The notes under the pieces were generated by a model. The model searched no databases. It was not told where the DNA came from and saw only the letters and a list, made by a program, of their open reading frames with translations. Both the position numbers and the translations under genes were made by a program. From Malania oleifera (lineage: Eukaryota; Streptophyta; Magnoliopsida; Santalales; Ximeniaceae), in NCBI RefSeq assembly GCF_029873635.1, contig NC_080422.1, positions 15,964,049 to 16,028,048 on the forward strand: 64,000 nucleotides of DNA, read 5' to 3'. Below, piece by piece: positions 47,183 to 58,390 of the stretch (the first letter of the stretch is position 1; each line of letters opens with the position of its first letter).

Positions 47183-47548
47183 CTTTTGAAAACTCATTTT
47201 GATATCTTATGCACTAGTATGAATTAGTATGCATATGTATTTGCTCAACTCTTGCTAGTTATTCTTACTAATATTATGAACACAAGAGTTACAAGAAATC
47301 TTACCTCACACACAACTCATTACATACGTAAAACTTTATAAGGCTTCAGTTGGTTGTGCTTGGGTATTCCTTGTGTAAGCTTTGACCATTGCTTCATTGA
47401 AATTCACCTTAACCTTGTGCTTGCTCCATTATTGACCTATTGTCTTGTACTACAGTAGAGTGCACATAGTAGTTAACTTAGGGGTTATAAATGGGTTTTT
47501 ATCATCAAAACCTACTAGATTGGGATACTTTACCTACTAAGGGTAAGA
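47183..47548 (-). repeat. Truncated LTR of element B
   Basis: Matches 12552-12916 closely (CTTTTGAAAACTCATTTTGA onwards). Ends GGGTAAGA where the left copy has GGCTAGCA. It is followed by the TAAAC target-site copy. About 1.1 kb of the LTR is missing on its left side, at the junction with segment X. Confidence 0.88.
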
Positions 47549-47553
47549 TAAAC

Positions 47554-49330
47554 CTTCTATCTAGGTATAACCTTTAGCAACCAACCGAGCTATATTATGT
47601 TTGATGGATCCATTAGCCTTGAGTTTTGTTTTGTAAACCCACTTACAACCAATGACTTTTTTGTTAGGAGGAAAAGGTTCGAGAGTCCACATGCGATTGG
47701 CTTCTAGGGCTTTGATTTCATCAGCCATAGCAGCTTGCTAGTGTGGAACCAAAACAACTTGAGAATAAGAGTGAGATTTAAGAACATTTTGGAAACAGAG
47801 GTGAGAAAAGCAAAGTGGTTAAGCCTAAAAAAAATAAAATTAGGTAATGAATGAACTGTACCTGAGAAATTCTATGGAGCAGGATTAAAATGTGAAGACC
47901 CCAGGAGATCTGAGCAAATATAGTGTTCAGGGTAGGAGGGACAAGTGATTTGATGGTGTGGTCGAGAAAAGATAGTTGGGGGTTTGGTTTCAATGGGTTC
48001 AAGAGAGAGACTATTGGTGGTACTATTTGTTAGATTGTTTGGGGTTGGGTTAGAAAAACGATCTTGGGAATGAGATTTAGTGAAGATAGGATTGGGGTCG
48101 GCAGGGACACTAGGGACAATGGGTGGAGTGTTTGTGAGGTTATAGGCTGTAGGGTCAGCATAAGGAAAGACGGTCTCAACAAACTAAACATCACGTGAAG
48201 AAAAAATTTTCTTGGTCTCTATGCTATATACACGATAGGTGGAGTGACTAAGGGAATAACCAAGGAAGATGTAGGGGGAGGCCTGTGGTGAAAATTTGTC
48301 ACGATGAACGTTCAAAGTATGTGCATAGCATAGACAACCAAAAACACGAAGTTGCTAATAAGTAGGGTTTAATGAAAAAGAATTTCACAAGAAGTTTGAT
48401 GGTGTAGAGAGATGGAAGGGGTCCAATTTATCAAATATGTAGTAGTTAGAATACATTCACCCCAAAAAGAGACAGGTAAAGAAGGTTGAAAACGTAAACA
48501 ACAAGCAACGTTTAAAAGGTGACAATGTTTTCTTTTGGCAACACCATTTTGTTGAGGAGTTTCAATACAAGTACGCTCATTAATTACACCATGATCAGAA
48601 AAAAAAAATTTGCATGCGATGAGCTAAGAATTCCTTACCATTATCGGTGTGAATTCGTTTTATGTCAAAATTGAATTGGGTTTTTATCATGGAAAAAAAA
48701 ATTAGTGAGGTAGGAAAAAGTGTTTGATTTAAATCTCATGAGGCAAACCCCCAAGTGACATGAGAATAATCGTCTACAATGGTAAGAAAATAATGTGCAC
48801 CAGAATGAGAGGGTGTGGCATAGCCACCCCATATATCATAGTAAATATGATCAAAAGAACTAGCACTTTTATTCTCTACCAATGAAAAAGGTAAATGAGT
48901 ATTTTTAGCACGAATACAAATATCACAATGAGCATCTTTATTCAAATGATAAAAATCTTTCATACTACAAGGAAGGGATGGATGACCTAAATGAAAATGC
49001 CATAACGAGTAAACAACAGAGTCGGTGTGGAAAGCAATGGGGGCCCGGGGCTTGAAGGTGATAAAGACCTCTATGCTCCTCACCCATTCCAATCAGCTTC
49101 CTTGTGTGTTGGTCCTGAAAAATACAAAGAGATGGAGCCAAAAAAAACATGACAAGATGAGGCCTTAGTAAGCTGGCTGACAGAAATAGAAATATATTTA
49201 AAACCAAGAACAAACAACACATTAGTGAGTTGTAAGGAGGGTGATAATTGAAGATTTCCCATGTGAGTGAATTGAGTCGTGGCCCCTGTGGGTAATGTAA
49301 GAAGCTATGAGTAAGTGGTGACTTGGGTAG
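47554..49330 (-). pseudogene. Copia A integrase and start of reverse transcriptase
   Basis: The RT start at 47554-47710 reads as WVYKTKLKANGSIKHN-like sequence. Integrase: the 48736-49092 frame has the zinc residues (LWHFHLGHPS, then HCDICIRAKNTHLPF) and the first core motif FLTIVDDYSHVTWGF. Further core motifs are broken, with ETPQQNG-type sequence near 48550-48580 and [13 protein letters not shown] near 48420-48470. Many frameshifts are present. Confidence 0.82.
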
Positions 49331-49339
49331 CATGTGGCA

Positions 49340-50271
49340 AAATTTTCATGGAGGCCACATGCGCTAAAGCACCCATGTCAATAACCCAAGTCAAAGAAGT
49401 GAAAGATAAAATGCTAGAGATACCAGAGAAATCATCTGCACAACAAGTTGAAGAAGAACCATCAATTGGTGATATTGCTCAGTGAATCACACTTGTAGTG
49501 GAGGAGAAGACTCCTAAGAGATTGCGTTGGCTGAGACCGGTGGGGCAGTGACAGCGGTGGTCTTCTATTTGATCTTGGAGGTGTTCTAGTGGGCTGGGTA
49601 CCCAATTATTTCATAGAGCTCTCAATAAAGTGACCTTATTTCCCTTATTTTACATTTTTTTTCCCCATTTCTTGCTCTATTGGGGGTCGGATGGGAAGAT
49701 CGAGTAACAACCATAGCAGTGTTGTCGAGTGTGGGTAGGAGTGGGAGATGAAGATGGCGATGGGTCTCCTCTTGATGAACAGTAGCATAGGCTTTGGTGA
49801 TGGAGGGTAGGGGATCAAGAGCAAGAATTTGGCTCCTAATGTTGTTGAAGGAATCATTGAGCCCTATGAGAAATTGGAATAAATATTCTATGTTTTCTCT
49901 TGATGTGGCATTTTTTCGAGCACTGCATATGCAAGAATTAGGTTCATGTAGGGTCTGCAATTCAACCCAGAGCTTTTTGATGGTGTTTTAGTAGGCTGTA
50001 ACAGTCATGAAATCTTGATGGAGATTAATGAGATCGCGCTTGAGGTGATACAACTGTGGGTGATTGCTTGGAGAGAATTGGTAATCTAAGTCTTTCCATA
50101 ATTCAGAGGGATTCTGACAATAGATCAAGCTTTTCCTTAGAGATTTGTCAATGGAATTTAGAAACCATGAAAGGACCATGTCGTAGCACCTATCCCACAG
50201 TGTAGCAATGGAAGGAATATATATAGGTTTTGTTAGAGTGTCATCAATGAAAACAAGTTTATTTTCGGCGT
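49340..50271 (-). pseudogene. Copia A Gag, main part
   Basis: The 49988-50271 part gives VFIDDTLTKPIYIPSIATLW and LYHLKRDLINLHQDFMTVTA; the 49622-49960 frame gives LFQFLIGLNDSFNNIRSQIL. This is UBN2/Retrotran_gag-type sequence. The Gag start lies beyond element C at 55082-55257. The frame is broken between blocks and the zinc knuckle is not clear. Confidence 0.8.
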
Positions 50272-50472
50272 TGAAAGAGAGTATGCAACAGATGGAATTT
50301 AAGAAAAAGAGAAAGCTACTCTCTGTTATTACTCTCATACAATTTTATAGATTGAAGCCTCTGTATATATAACCAAAGGAAGAATATTAAAAAGAAAAGA
50401 AAACAGAAGAAACAAGAAAAACCTGAAAACCAACTAACAAAACTAATATAACTGCTACACTGTGTTGTAATA
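50272..50472 (-). repeat. Left (3') LTR of copia C
   Basis: TGAAAGAGAGTATGCAACAG to GTGTTGTAATA (final CA changed to TA). It is followed by GTCCCCCTCAAG, the reverse complement of the polypurine tract. GTATATATAACC near 50362-50373 is a TATA-like site on either strand. Confidence 0.9.
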
Positions 50473-50479
50473 GTCCCCC

Positions 50480-51286
50480 TCAAGATGATGTGTAAATATT
50501 GTGCACATTCTTCTTGGATAAATGTAATGCAAGAGGTTGATAACCTAAAGTTTTAGTCATTAAATCTACAATTTGATAAGTAGAAGAAACATGTAAAGTA
50601 GTAATGAGACCCTCTTGCAATTTCTCTTGAATCAAATGGCAATCGATTTCAATATGTTTAGTTCTCTCATGAAAAACTGGATTAGCTGCTATGCGAAGTG
50701 TTGCTTGATTATCAAAAAATAAGAGAGCTGGTTGATGATGGGAATGATGCAAGTTAGCAAGTAAATTTTTTATCCAAATAATCTCACAAACTGTGAATGC
50801 CATTTATCTATATTCAGCTTCATCTGAAGAATATGGGATGGTTTGTTGCTTTTTAGACTTTCATGAAACAAGAGAATCCCCAACGAAAACACAATATCCA
50901 CTGATGGATCTGCGAGTGTCCAAACAGCTAGCCCAATCTGAGTCTGAAAAAGCTTTTTTATGAACCTCTGATGAAGATGGAAAAATTAAACCTTGACTAG
51001 GAGCAGATTTTAAATATCGCAAGATTCGCATAGCAGCATGTAAATGAGGAATGCGAGGGGTATCCAAGAATTGACTAAGATGATGCACAACAAACATAAT
51101 ATCTGGTCTAGTGTGAGTCAAATATAACAACCTTCCAATAAGTCTTCGATAAGCTGTAATATCATCTACCAAATCACCAACATCTTTAGATAATTTGGTA
51201 TGAGGATCCATAGGAAATGAAACAGATCTTGCAACTAGCAATCCAACATCTGAAATTAACTCTAAGCAATATTTTCTTTGAGACAA
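50480..51286 (-). pseudogene. Copia C RNase H region
   Basis: The 50861-51286 frame runs from the RT end ([40 protein letters not shown]) into RNase H ([20 protein letters not shown]). The 50480-50803 frame continues with ICEI-type VCEIIWIKNLLANLHH and [21 protein letters not shown] break at about 50804-50860 separates them. Confidence 0.88.
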
Positions 51287-51304
51287 AGATATGCCTTTGT
51301 TCGA

Positions 51305-51787
51305 TCAGGCTATCTCCATTCCAAGAAAAAATTTTACAAGCCCCAAATCCTTCAACTTAAACTCAGCACTTAGTGAGCTTTTAACCTGTTGAAGAAGAGC
51401 TAGATCACTGCTAGCTAAGAGTATATCATCGACATACAACAACAAGGCAATGAAAGAATTTCCATCTTTCTTAATGAACAAAGAATAATCAGCCCTAGAT
51501 TGTGAAAAACCCAATGTAAACAACAAAAAAGTAAATTTAGAATTCCACTGCCTTAAGGCTTGCTTCAAGCCATACAAAGATTTTTGCAACTTACACACTC
51601 TTTTGTCCCCCTTGGGAAGATAACCTGGAGGTGGCTTCATAAAAACTTCCTCATCTAGGTCTCCAAATAGAAAGGCATTATTGACATCAAGGAGAAATAA
51701 ATGCCAATTGTGTATCACAACAAGTGATAAGATACACTTTACAGTAACCATTTTTGCAACAGGTGAAAAAGTCTCAAAATAATCCAA
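51305..51787 (-). pseudogene. Copia C reverse transcriptase
   Basis: One open stretch holds most of the [58 protein letters not shown], the catalytic [13 protein letters not shown], and [17 protein letters not shown] just before a stop. It is the best-preserved RT core in the window; the upstream part (51788-51990) is broken. Confidence 0.9.
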
Positions 51788-52345
51788 ACCTTCAAATTGA
51801 GTATAACCTTTAGCAACTAGTCGTGCCTTATGTCTCTCTATTGAACCATCAGAATTATATTTTGTTTTATAAACCCACTTACACCCTATAGGAGTTTAAT
51901 GAGGTGGTGGTGATGTGAGAATCCAGGTATTATTCATTTCTAATGCAAATAATTCTGCAAACATAGCATCTCTCTAATGAGCATGCTAAATAGCTTGATG
52001 ATAAAATGAAGGTTCAAAATGAGAAGAAATAGCAATAGAAAATGTTCTATGTGAATTAGATAATCTGGAATAAGAAAGAACTTCAAAAATACTATGTGTA
52101 GCACCTGAAATAATAATAGGATCCCTGGGAGATGATTGAGAAGCAGAAGTAGCTAAGTTGCAATGATATGATTGCAGATAACCAGACATTTTGTGTTGTC
52201 GAGTGGATTTTCGCAAAATTTGGAAATTGATTTGCATCATGTAAGGGTATATTTGTATTGGAAGAAACAGGAGGAACGGATGGAACAGGAGAAATTGCTG
52301 ATGACAATGGTTCATGAAATGAAATATGGTCAGAGAAATCTAAAA

Positions 52346-53247
52346 CTAGCTTAGGAAAAACTGGAATTTGATTTTCCGAACTTGTTTTTGACTGAATTGA
52401 AATGTCATGTCTATAAGTCCTATTGAAATCAGAAGAGAAAGGAAATATAGATTCATGAAATATGACATCTCGAGAAACAAAAAAAAATATTCCAAGTCAT
52501 ATAGTTTATAGTCTTTTATACCAGATGGATACCCTATAAAGATACATTGTCTTGCTTTTGAAGAAAATTTTGATCTGGAATGGGTAAGAGTTGATGCATA
52601 ACATAAACATCCAAAAACTTTTAAATGTTTATATGTTGGAATCAAATTATACAAAACTTCATGTGGAGATTTGTCATTCAAAATTAAGGATGGAAGTCTA
52701 TTAAAAAGATATGTTGTAGTGAGTATGCATTCTCCCCAGAAAATCAAAGGCATGTTTGATTGAAATTTTAAAGATCTTGCTACATTTAAAAGATGTTGAT
52801 GCTTTCTCTCAACTATAGAATTTTGTTGAGGTGTTTCTACACATGATACTTGATTGAAAATTCCTTTTGAATGAAAAAAATTTATCATGTTGAACTCCAA
52901 ACCATTGTCAGATCTTACACATTTTATTTTTGTCTCAAATTGTGTTTCAACCAAATTATAAAAGGCAATAAAAATATTTTGAACTTCAGATTTCCTTTTC
53001 ATTAAGTATGTCCAAGTAAATCTAGAATGATCATCCACTAAAGTAAGAAAATATCTAGAACCATTATGAGTTGGAACAAAAAATGGTCATTATATATAAG
53101 CATGAACAAGATTGAAAGAAGAACTTTTATTATATGAATGAATCTCAAAAGGAAGTCTTTTTGTTTAGCCATAGGACAAACTATACAATGATCAATAGTT
53201 TTATTTGAAAAACTAATATCTGATACATGTTTTGAAAGAAAATTCAA
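52346..53247 (-). pseudogene. Copia C integrase
   Basis: The zinc-domain Cys pair is in 53038-53247 (HCIVCPMAKQKDFLL). The core in 52346-53038 has [20 protein letters not shown] (first Asp), [14 protein letters not shown] (second Asp), [20 protein letters not shown] (Glu), then [18 protein letters not shown]. All three catalytic residues are present. A frameshift lies at the join near 53038, and the C-terminus is frayed after about 52480. Confidence 0.9.
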
Positions 53248-53790
53248 TCAGGACATGGAAGGATGTCCTAATCTGTTATGCCAGACTTTGGAGTTTATGA
53301 CATAATTTACAATATTGGATGTTGGTAAGGATTTAGTAGTATTAACAGCCGAGTGTTGCAAGATGTATAACCCAGCAGATTTTCTAGCAATCCCAATCAT
53401 CCTCCATGGGGTAAATTCTTGAATGAAACAAACATTAGGTAAAAAAATAAAAACACATTTATGAGATGAGGTAAGTTTACTAACCGAAAGCAAGTTATAT
53501 GAAAAAGATGGTACACAAAGTACATATTTGAGAGTTAAACTTTCAGACAGTTTAACAGTGCCAAGATGAGTAACTAGGATAATGTTTCTATTTGGAAGCA
53601 TAACAGTAGTGTCCAAAAGCTTTGTTATAGAAGTAAAAAATATCAATAGAATGAACAATATGGTCTATAGCACCAGTGTCTACAATCCAATGATGCTTAG
53701 ATGTTGATGAAGTTACTGAACAATTTGAAGAAAAACTAGAAAGTATCATACCCTAAGTATCTTGTGGAGGATTAGTAGAAATAACTTGGC
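53248..53790 (-). pseudogene. Copia C protease and GAG-pre-integrase region
   Basis: The 53248-53658 frame carries the protease C-terminal half and pre-integrase (TLKYVLCVPSFSYNLLSVSK, AGLYILQHS, VWHNRLGHPSMS). The protease active site itself, near 53660-53700, lies in broken sequence (HWIVDTGAIDH-like). Confidence 0.78.
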
Positions 53791-54043
53791 TATTTGATGG
53801 CTGATGGGTTTATCAGGTTGTGAGTAGATTAGAGCTAATAATTTATGACAGTCCTCTTGAGAGAAGGGCAAGTTATTATAAGATTCAAAGGTTGTATCAA
53901 GAGATTGGCTGATGAAGATTTTCCTTTCTATCGAGAATTACTGAATTTAAAACCTGGAGGATAGCCATGTATTTTATAACATTTGTCCACGTCTGATTAT
54001 TTAAATCACAATGAGTGCAAAATAATTTTTCTCTCCTTGGTTG

Positions 54044-54831
54044 CTAATTTCTAGAAGCAAATTTGTGGCCTGAAAAATTCGATTCTAGCATTTTACTCAT
54101 AAGAGCAACTGTGTCAAAGACCCCAGGTTTGCAGACTTCTCTTTGTTTTTCTTCTTGGACCATTAAAGAAAAAACTTTATTTATTTCAGGTAAGGGTTCC
54201 ATCATTAGAATCTGACCTCTAATGTGAGAAAAACATTCATTCAATCCCATTAAGAACTGAATGACATGCTGCTTGTCTTGATATTTCAAGAATTCTCGAA
54301 TGGAATCACAAGAACATGTTCTTAGTACACCACAAGAACAAGAAGAATCTGATTATAGTAAGCTAATTCGTCCCATAAAGACTTAAATTTTGTAAAGTAA
54401 TCTCTTACTGACATGTTTTCTTGAACTAACATTGATAAATCCTTTTGAAGTTGAAAGATTCTTGGCCCATTTCCTTGTGTGAACCTGTTCTTGAGCTCCT
54501 GCCACATATCCGTAACAGTGTGGGAGCAAATTATGCTGGCTCCAATTTCTCTTGATACTGAGTTGATAATCCAAGAAGAAACCATGTTATTGCATCTTTC
54601 CCATAGAAAATTTGAAGCATCTGTTGAAGGTGGATGAACTGTTGTTCCATTTACAAAACCAATCTTGTTCTTTGCCTTCAAGGCCATCATCATGGATCTA
54701 CTCCATGTATGATAATTTTCCCTAGCGAGGACATTTGAAACTAGCATTGTACCTGGTGAATCACCACTCTGTAAGTGGTACGGATTGTTTTCTTCACTTG
54801 TATTATTAATAGAAATGGAAGAAGTGGACAT
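54044..54831 (-). pseudogene. Copia C Gag
   Basis: The start ATG is taken at 54831 (MSTSSISINNTSEENN). Frame 54322-54831 holds VLARENYHTWSRSMMMALKA, a long UBN2-type stretch and LQKDLSMLVQENMSVRDYFT; frame 54044-54289 continues with HVIQFLMGLNECFSHIRGQI. One frameshift lies near 54300-54320. The zinc-knuckle region follows near 53960-54040 in degraded form. Confidence 0.85.
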
Positions 54832-54865
54832 GGCAATGATGCTCGCAGCTTTCTTTTTCTTTCTT

Positions 54866-54877
54866 GCTTTGATACCA
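54866..54877 (-). other. Primer-binding site of copia C
   Basis: GCTTTGATACCA is the reverse complement of TGGTATCAAAGC and directly abuts the LTR at 54878. Confidence 0.88.
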
Positions 54878-55081
54878 TGAAACAGAGTATACAGTAGATG
54901 GAATTTAAGCAAAAGAGAAAGCTACTTTCTGTTATTACTCTCATACAATTTTACGGACTGAAGCCTTTGTATATATAACCAAAGGAAGAATACTAAAACG
55001 AAAATAAAACAGAAGAAACAAGAAAAATAGAATGAAAACCAACTAAAAAAACTAATATAACTGCTACACTGTGTTGTAACA
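54878..55081 (-). repeat. Right (5') LTR of copia C
   Basis: TGAAACAGAGTATACAGTAG to GTGTTGTAACA, matching 50272-50472. Confidence 0.9.
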
Positions 55082-55257
55082 AGTTTATTTTTGGCGTTGA
55101 GAGCCATGCGCATGGAATGTTGCCATGAGGGATAGTTGTCACTGGTGAGGAGTTCTAGAACCAAGGTTGCTCCAGGATTTTTTGCAACAATAAAGAAATA
55201 TGGTGAAGTGAGATCACTGATTAATTGGGGTAGAGTTTGGTTGGGTGGTGCAGCCAT
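55082..55257 (-). pseudogene. Copia A Gag, N-terminal part
   Basis: The frame starts at 55257 with MAAPPNQTLPQLISDL and runs through LLTSDNYPSWQHSMRMALNA to the edge of element C, where it is cut. The frame resumes at 50271 after the element. Confidence 0.88.
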
Positions 55258-55306
55258 GGTATGTGTAGAAGCGTTCAGAGATCCCGAAGGAGTTGCTCAG
55301 ATTCCA

Positions 55307-55530
55307 TGATAAAAGGCAAAGGAAGGGGAAATTTTTCTCTTGATCTAATACACATTTTTACAAAATAATCACACTCTATTTGTAAGATTAAATGGTGCTA
55401 TATATGGAATGTTATAAGGCTTGATTTTCTGCAATTAACCCTGATTGCTGCAATCGGTAGTGCTTGATTTGAGGCTTGATTGCTGCAATGATTCAAGACT
55501 TGATTGCTGCCATTGATCTCATAACTGTCA
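55307..55530 (-). repeat. Right (5') LTR of copia A
   Basis: TGATAAAAGGCAAAGG to ATAACTGTCA, matching 9864-10128 with one GGCTTGATTGCTGCAAT-type unit fewer. On its left, GCTCAGATTCCA (55295-55306) is a diverged primer-binding site (TGGAATCTGAGC). Confidence 0.85.
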
Positions 55531-55545
55531 ATACGCTACATGATT

Positions 55546-55667
55546 TGTTAGGACCCTGTGAGCATCCAGAAGAAAATGGCACCAAGAAATTTACGTGGTT
55601 CGGTCAAGAACGACCTACGTCCACGGAGAACACACCAACTATTCAATAACTCACCGAAAAATGTTAC

Positions 55668-55704
<37 letters not shown>

Positions 55705-55961
55705 TCCTTTCTTCCTCTCAACTCTCTCTGCACTCTCTCTACACTGTGCTGTTCTGAGCTCTTGTTTTGTTCTCACTTTCCACAGCCTCTTTATATAGGC
55801 TTGGATTTTACATTATAATTAAATGTGAATAAATACAAATTAATCAGATTTAATCACAAATTGGAAGTTAAAAGAAGAGATTAAATGGAGAATAAATTCC
55901 ACACGTTTTCTGACTCAGTAATGCCACGTCTCCAGCTGTGTTTCTGGCTCCACCTCAAACA
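55546..55961 (-). repeat. LTR 1 of tandem copia D
   Basis: TGTTAGGACCCTGTGAGCAT to CCACCTCAAACA. A (CT)n tract lies at 55671-55701. The minus strand has CCTATATAAA (TATA-like) at about 55790-55799. ATCTCCCACTTGG after the end is the reverse complement of the polypurine tract. Confidence 0.92.
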
Positions 55962-55969
55962 ATCTCCCA

Positions 55970-56710
55970 CTTGGAGACAGAGACACCCACTCAACCAGAG
56001 TATCATGAATAAATGATATGCTCATAATATGTGTCTTTAGGCATGAAGACCAACTGAAGTTGAACACAACTTCAGTTTCTCTATAGTCACCATCTTCCTG
56101 TCTATTTGATTCCTGCGGACTAATCTGATGGCTGTCTTCAAAACTGGTGTAAAATGCCGGTGTAGTCAATCCTATCCTTTTGCTCAAAGTCTTTGACTAC
56201 CAACCGAAGCTTGTACCTTCTGAAGCCGTCATGCTCCTCTTCGATTCTGTACACCCACTTGTTGTGAGGATTCTCGGTATTTTGCTGATGTGTCCCAACA
56301 CATTCATGGGTGTTTATCTGGAAACTAACCCTCTTCTTTTTCCTGACTATACAATCCTCACACATGTCAACCTGTACTGACTGTAGACCACTCAATTTTT
56401 CCTTTGAGTGCATCACTCTAAGTCCCTTCTCGCTCATGTGACCAAGCCATTGGTGCAAAATGTTGCTGTCGTCATTTCCTGCAGCAACTGAAATAGACAT
56501 GGAGGCATTGGAGCTTAGAAAAAGTGTTTCGCTTTTCTTACCTCGCACAATCGTTAGTACACCCATTGAGAATTTCCATTCATTGCCAATGAATTTCGTC
56601 GTGTATTCCTCATCTGCCAACTGACCTACTGAGATCAAATTCTTTCTCAGGTCTAGAATATACCTGACATCCTTCAGCTTCCATACTGACCCGTTTATAT
56701 TGATCTTCAC
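55970..56710 (-). pseudogene. Copia D, copy 1: truncated pre-integrase/RT frame
   Basis: Frame 56138-56710 reads from protease end/pre-integrase (WKLKDVRYILDLRKNLISVG; LGHMSEKGLRVMHSKE; CEDCIVRKKKRVSF) straight into the RT start (NKWVYRIEEEHDGFRRYKLR; DRIDYTGI), then stops. The integrase core is missing. Compared with copy 2, a further segment of about 250 bp between TENP and HNKW is also missing. Confidence 0.85.
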
Positions 56711-57698
56711 AACTCTTGCCGGTTACGTCGTAAGGTTGATCGTTGCCAAGGTACACCTTACCAAAATTACCTGGTGTGTACTCCTTTAGGCAATCTCTGC
56801 GGCATGTGGCATGAAATGAGGCTCCGAAGTCTATGACTCAAGAATCCTACTTGCTTTTCGAAGAGCAGATCAACATCTCATCATTCTTAGAAGCAATATT
56901 TGCTTCTGTCTTTGCCCTCATCTCGAATTCTTTCTTCTGACTCCTGCACTGATTCCTGTAATGACCAGTCTTTCCACAGTTCCAGCACTCAATAGCTTTA
57001 GTGCCCTGAGAATCTATGTCCTGAGTACCTCTGGGATTTCTCGGCCTAGATCTGCCGCGGTTGTTTGATCGTCCATGCTTGTTTCCTCTGCCTCGATTCT
57101 TCATGTTCAAGGCTGAACTCGAATTTGAGCTATGGTTCGGATGCATTCTTATTTCCTCCGTCAAAATCATGCTGACGACCTCATCGTATACAAGCTTTGA
57201 TTTTCTTGCGGAGCAACTGATGGCAGTGACGACACCATTCCAATTTTCAGGCAATTGACTGAGAATCAGTAGAGCCCGAATCTCATTATCAAATGTTATC
57301 CCTATTGAGGCGAGTTGATCAGACAACTCATTGAAGTTATTCAGATGCCTGTTGAAACTCTCACCCGCAGATATGTTCATCGTAAATAATATTTTCATGA
57401 GATGTACCTTATTTGCTACTAAAAGCTGCTTGTACATATTTGAGAGCGCATCCATCAGAGACTTTGTGGATGTTATATGCTTGATATTGAACGCCACAAA
57501 TTTCGACAACGTCATTCTGATGGCTTCGAGGGCTTTTCGATCAAGCAACTCCCACTCGTCCTCGTTCATGGATGTTGGCTTACCCTTCATTGGTAAGTGC
57601 AATTCCTTCCCAAACAAATAGTCTTCTATCTGCATCTTCCAAAAACCAAAATTGTTCCCGTTGAACATTTCGATTTTTGAGCTCTTTTCATTTGACAT
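56711..57698 (-). pseudogene. Copia D, copy 1: Gag and protease
   Basis: Gag is open from 57698 to 56847 (283 codons): MSNEKSSKIEMFNGNNFGFW, LMDALSNMYKQLLVANKVHL, and the knuckle CWNCGKTGHYRNQC near the end. The protease follows with two lesions: a stop replaces Trp just before VIDFGAS, and the active-site DSG reads DFG. Confidence 0.88.
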
Positions 57699-57719
57699 CT
57701 CGATTTGCTAATCTAGAGA

Positions 57720-58390
57720 TGGAATTAGCTCAAATGAATAGCACGGTTGGATTCGAAACAATCGAAAATCCTAGAAATGGTTCAAGTCGCTCGAAAAACG
57801 GACCCAAAATGACCCCGAAAAGCTCAGTCAAAGTTTTCAGCCAAACCTGGTCAAATGCTGACGTGGCAGTGGGGTCCCCTGTTGACGTGGCAGTGGGGTC
57901 CACCTGCTGACGTGGCAGTGGGTCCACCAATTTACATGGTAGTGGGACCCACTTGATGACGTGGTAGTGGCATGCTGGCGTGGCACCTCTGCCATGTGGC
58001 ACTCCTGCTGGCGTTTGCGCGGTATGCGGGCTGATGTGGCGCTGAGGTCGGACCCAGGTCAGAAACTAGATCTCGGGTTCACCTGGATCTGAGTCACCTA
58101 CAGGGTCAGGTCGAGGCAGAACTGGTGAAGAAGACGCGTGCAATGCATGTAGCGCATGAAGAGATGTTCGCGGGCGCGTGAAGAGGTGTCTTACTCCGGT
58201 AAGGCACGTGGGGGCGCGTGCAGGCTTGTTTGAACTCCGTTCGAACTCGGGCGAGCACCCTTCTCTTCTTCTCGGTGAGAAGATTACGATGGTGGCCTCA
58301 AAACACAGTTTTAATCTACTGGACAGAGCTCTGAATTTTTGGATCACTTTTAATCTGGCTTTTCTGCTCCAACCGGACTCTGATACCACT
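57720..58390 (-). promoter_or_regulatory. Copia D, copy 1: leader with TGACGTGGCA repeats and primer-binding site
   Basis: Non-coding leader between LTR 2 and Gag. TGACGTGGCA or close variants lie at 57859, 57883, 57908, 57932, 57957 and 57976 (spacings 24, 25, 24, 25 and 19 bp). The primer-binding site is the reverse complement of GACTCTGATACCA (58376-58388), two bases from LTR 2. Confidence 0.7.

Larger units (their letters stand above)
11446..47548 (-). mobile_element. Copia-type element B, long LTR, mostly replaced by later insertions
   Basis: A 5-bp target-site duplication, TAAAC, flanks it (11441-11445 and 47549-47553), and removing the insert restores the reading frame of element A's RT. 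The left copy is a full LTR (11446-12916). At the right edge only the last 366 bp of the LTR remain (47183-47548). The polypurine tract next to the left LTR (reverse complement of ATCTCCCCATTTT at 12917-12929) shows that B reads on the minus strand. No gag or pol of B was recognised between the LTRs, so its body is lost or was deleted when later elements arrived. The superfamily call rests on LTR style only. Confidence 0.75.
50272..55081 (-). mobile_element. Copia element C (Ty1/copia), nested in Gag of A
   Basis: A 4.8-kb element with about 200-bp LTRs (50272-50472 and 54878-55081). The primer-binding site is next to the right LTR and the polypurine tract next to the left LTR, so it reads on the minus strand. 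Gag, protease, integrase, RT and RNase H are all recognisable but broken. The LTRs differ at roughly one position in ten by eye. The host sequence is duplicated by about 16 bp (ACGCC[G/A]AAAATAAACT on the minus strand), longer than the 5 bp usual for copia. Confidence 0.9.
9864..55530 (-). mobile_element. Copia element A (Ty1/copia), split by nested insertions
   Basis: Left LTR 9864-10128, right LTR 55307-55530. The internal region survives in three blocks: 10129-11440, 47554-50271 and 55082-55306. Read on the minus strand from right to left these give gag start, gag, GAG-pre-integrase, integrase, RT and RNase H, the normal copia order. Summed internal length is about 4.3 kb, as expected for a copia element. 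Continuity is shown at two joins: the RT frame runs from GYTQIEG-type sequence at 47554-47580 into DYHDTFAPVAK at 11400-11440, and the gag frame runs from MALNAKNKL at 55082-55110 into VFIDDTLTKP near 50220-50260. No clear target-site duplication was found outside the LTRs (TGGTA on the left, ATACG on the right). Confidence 0.85.
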
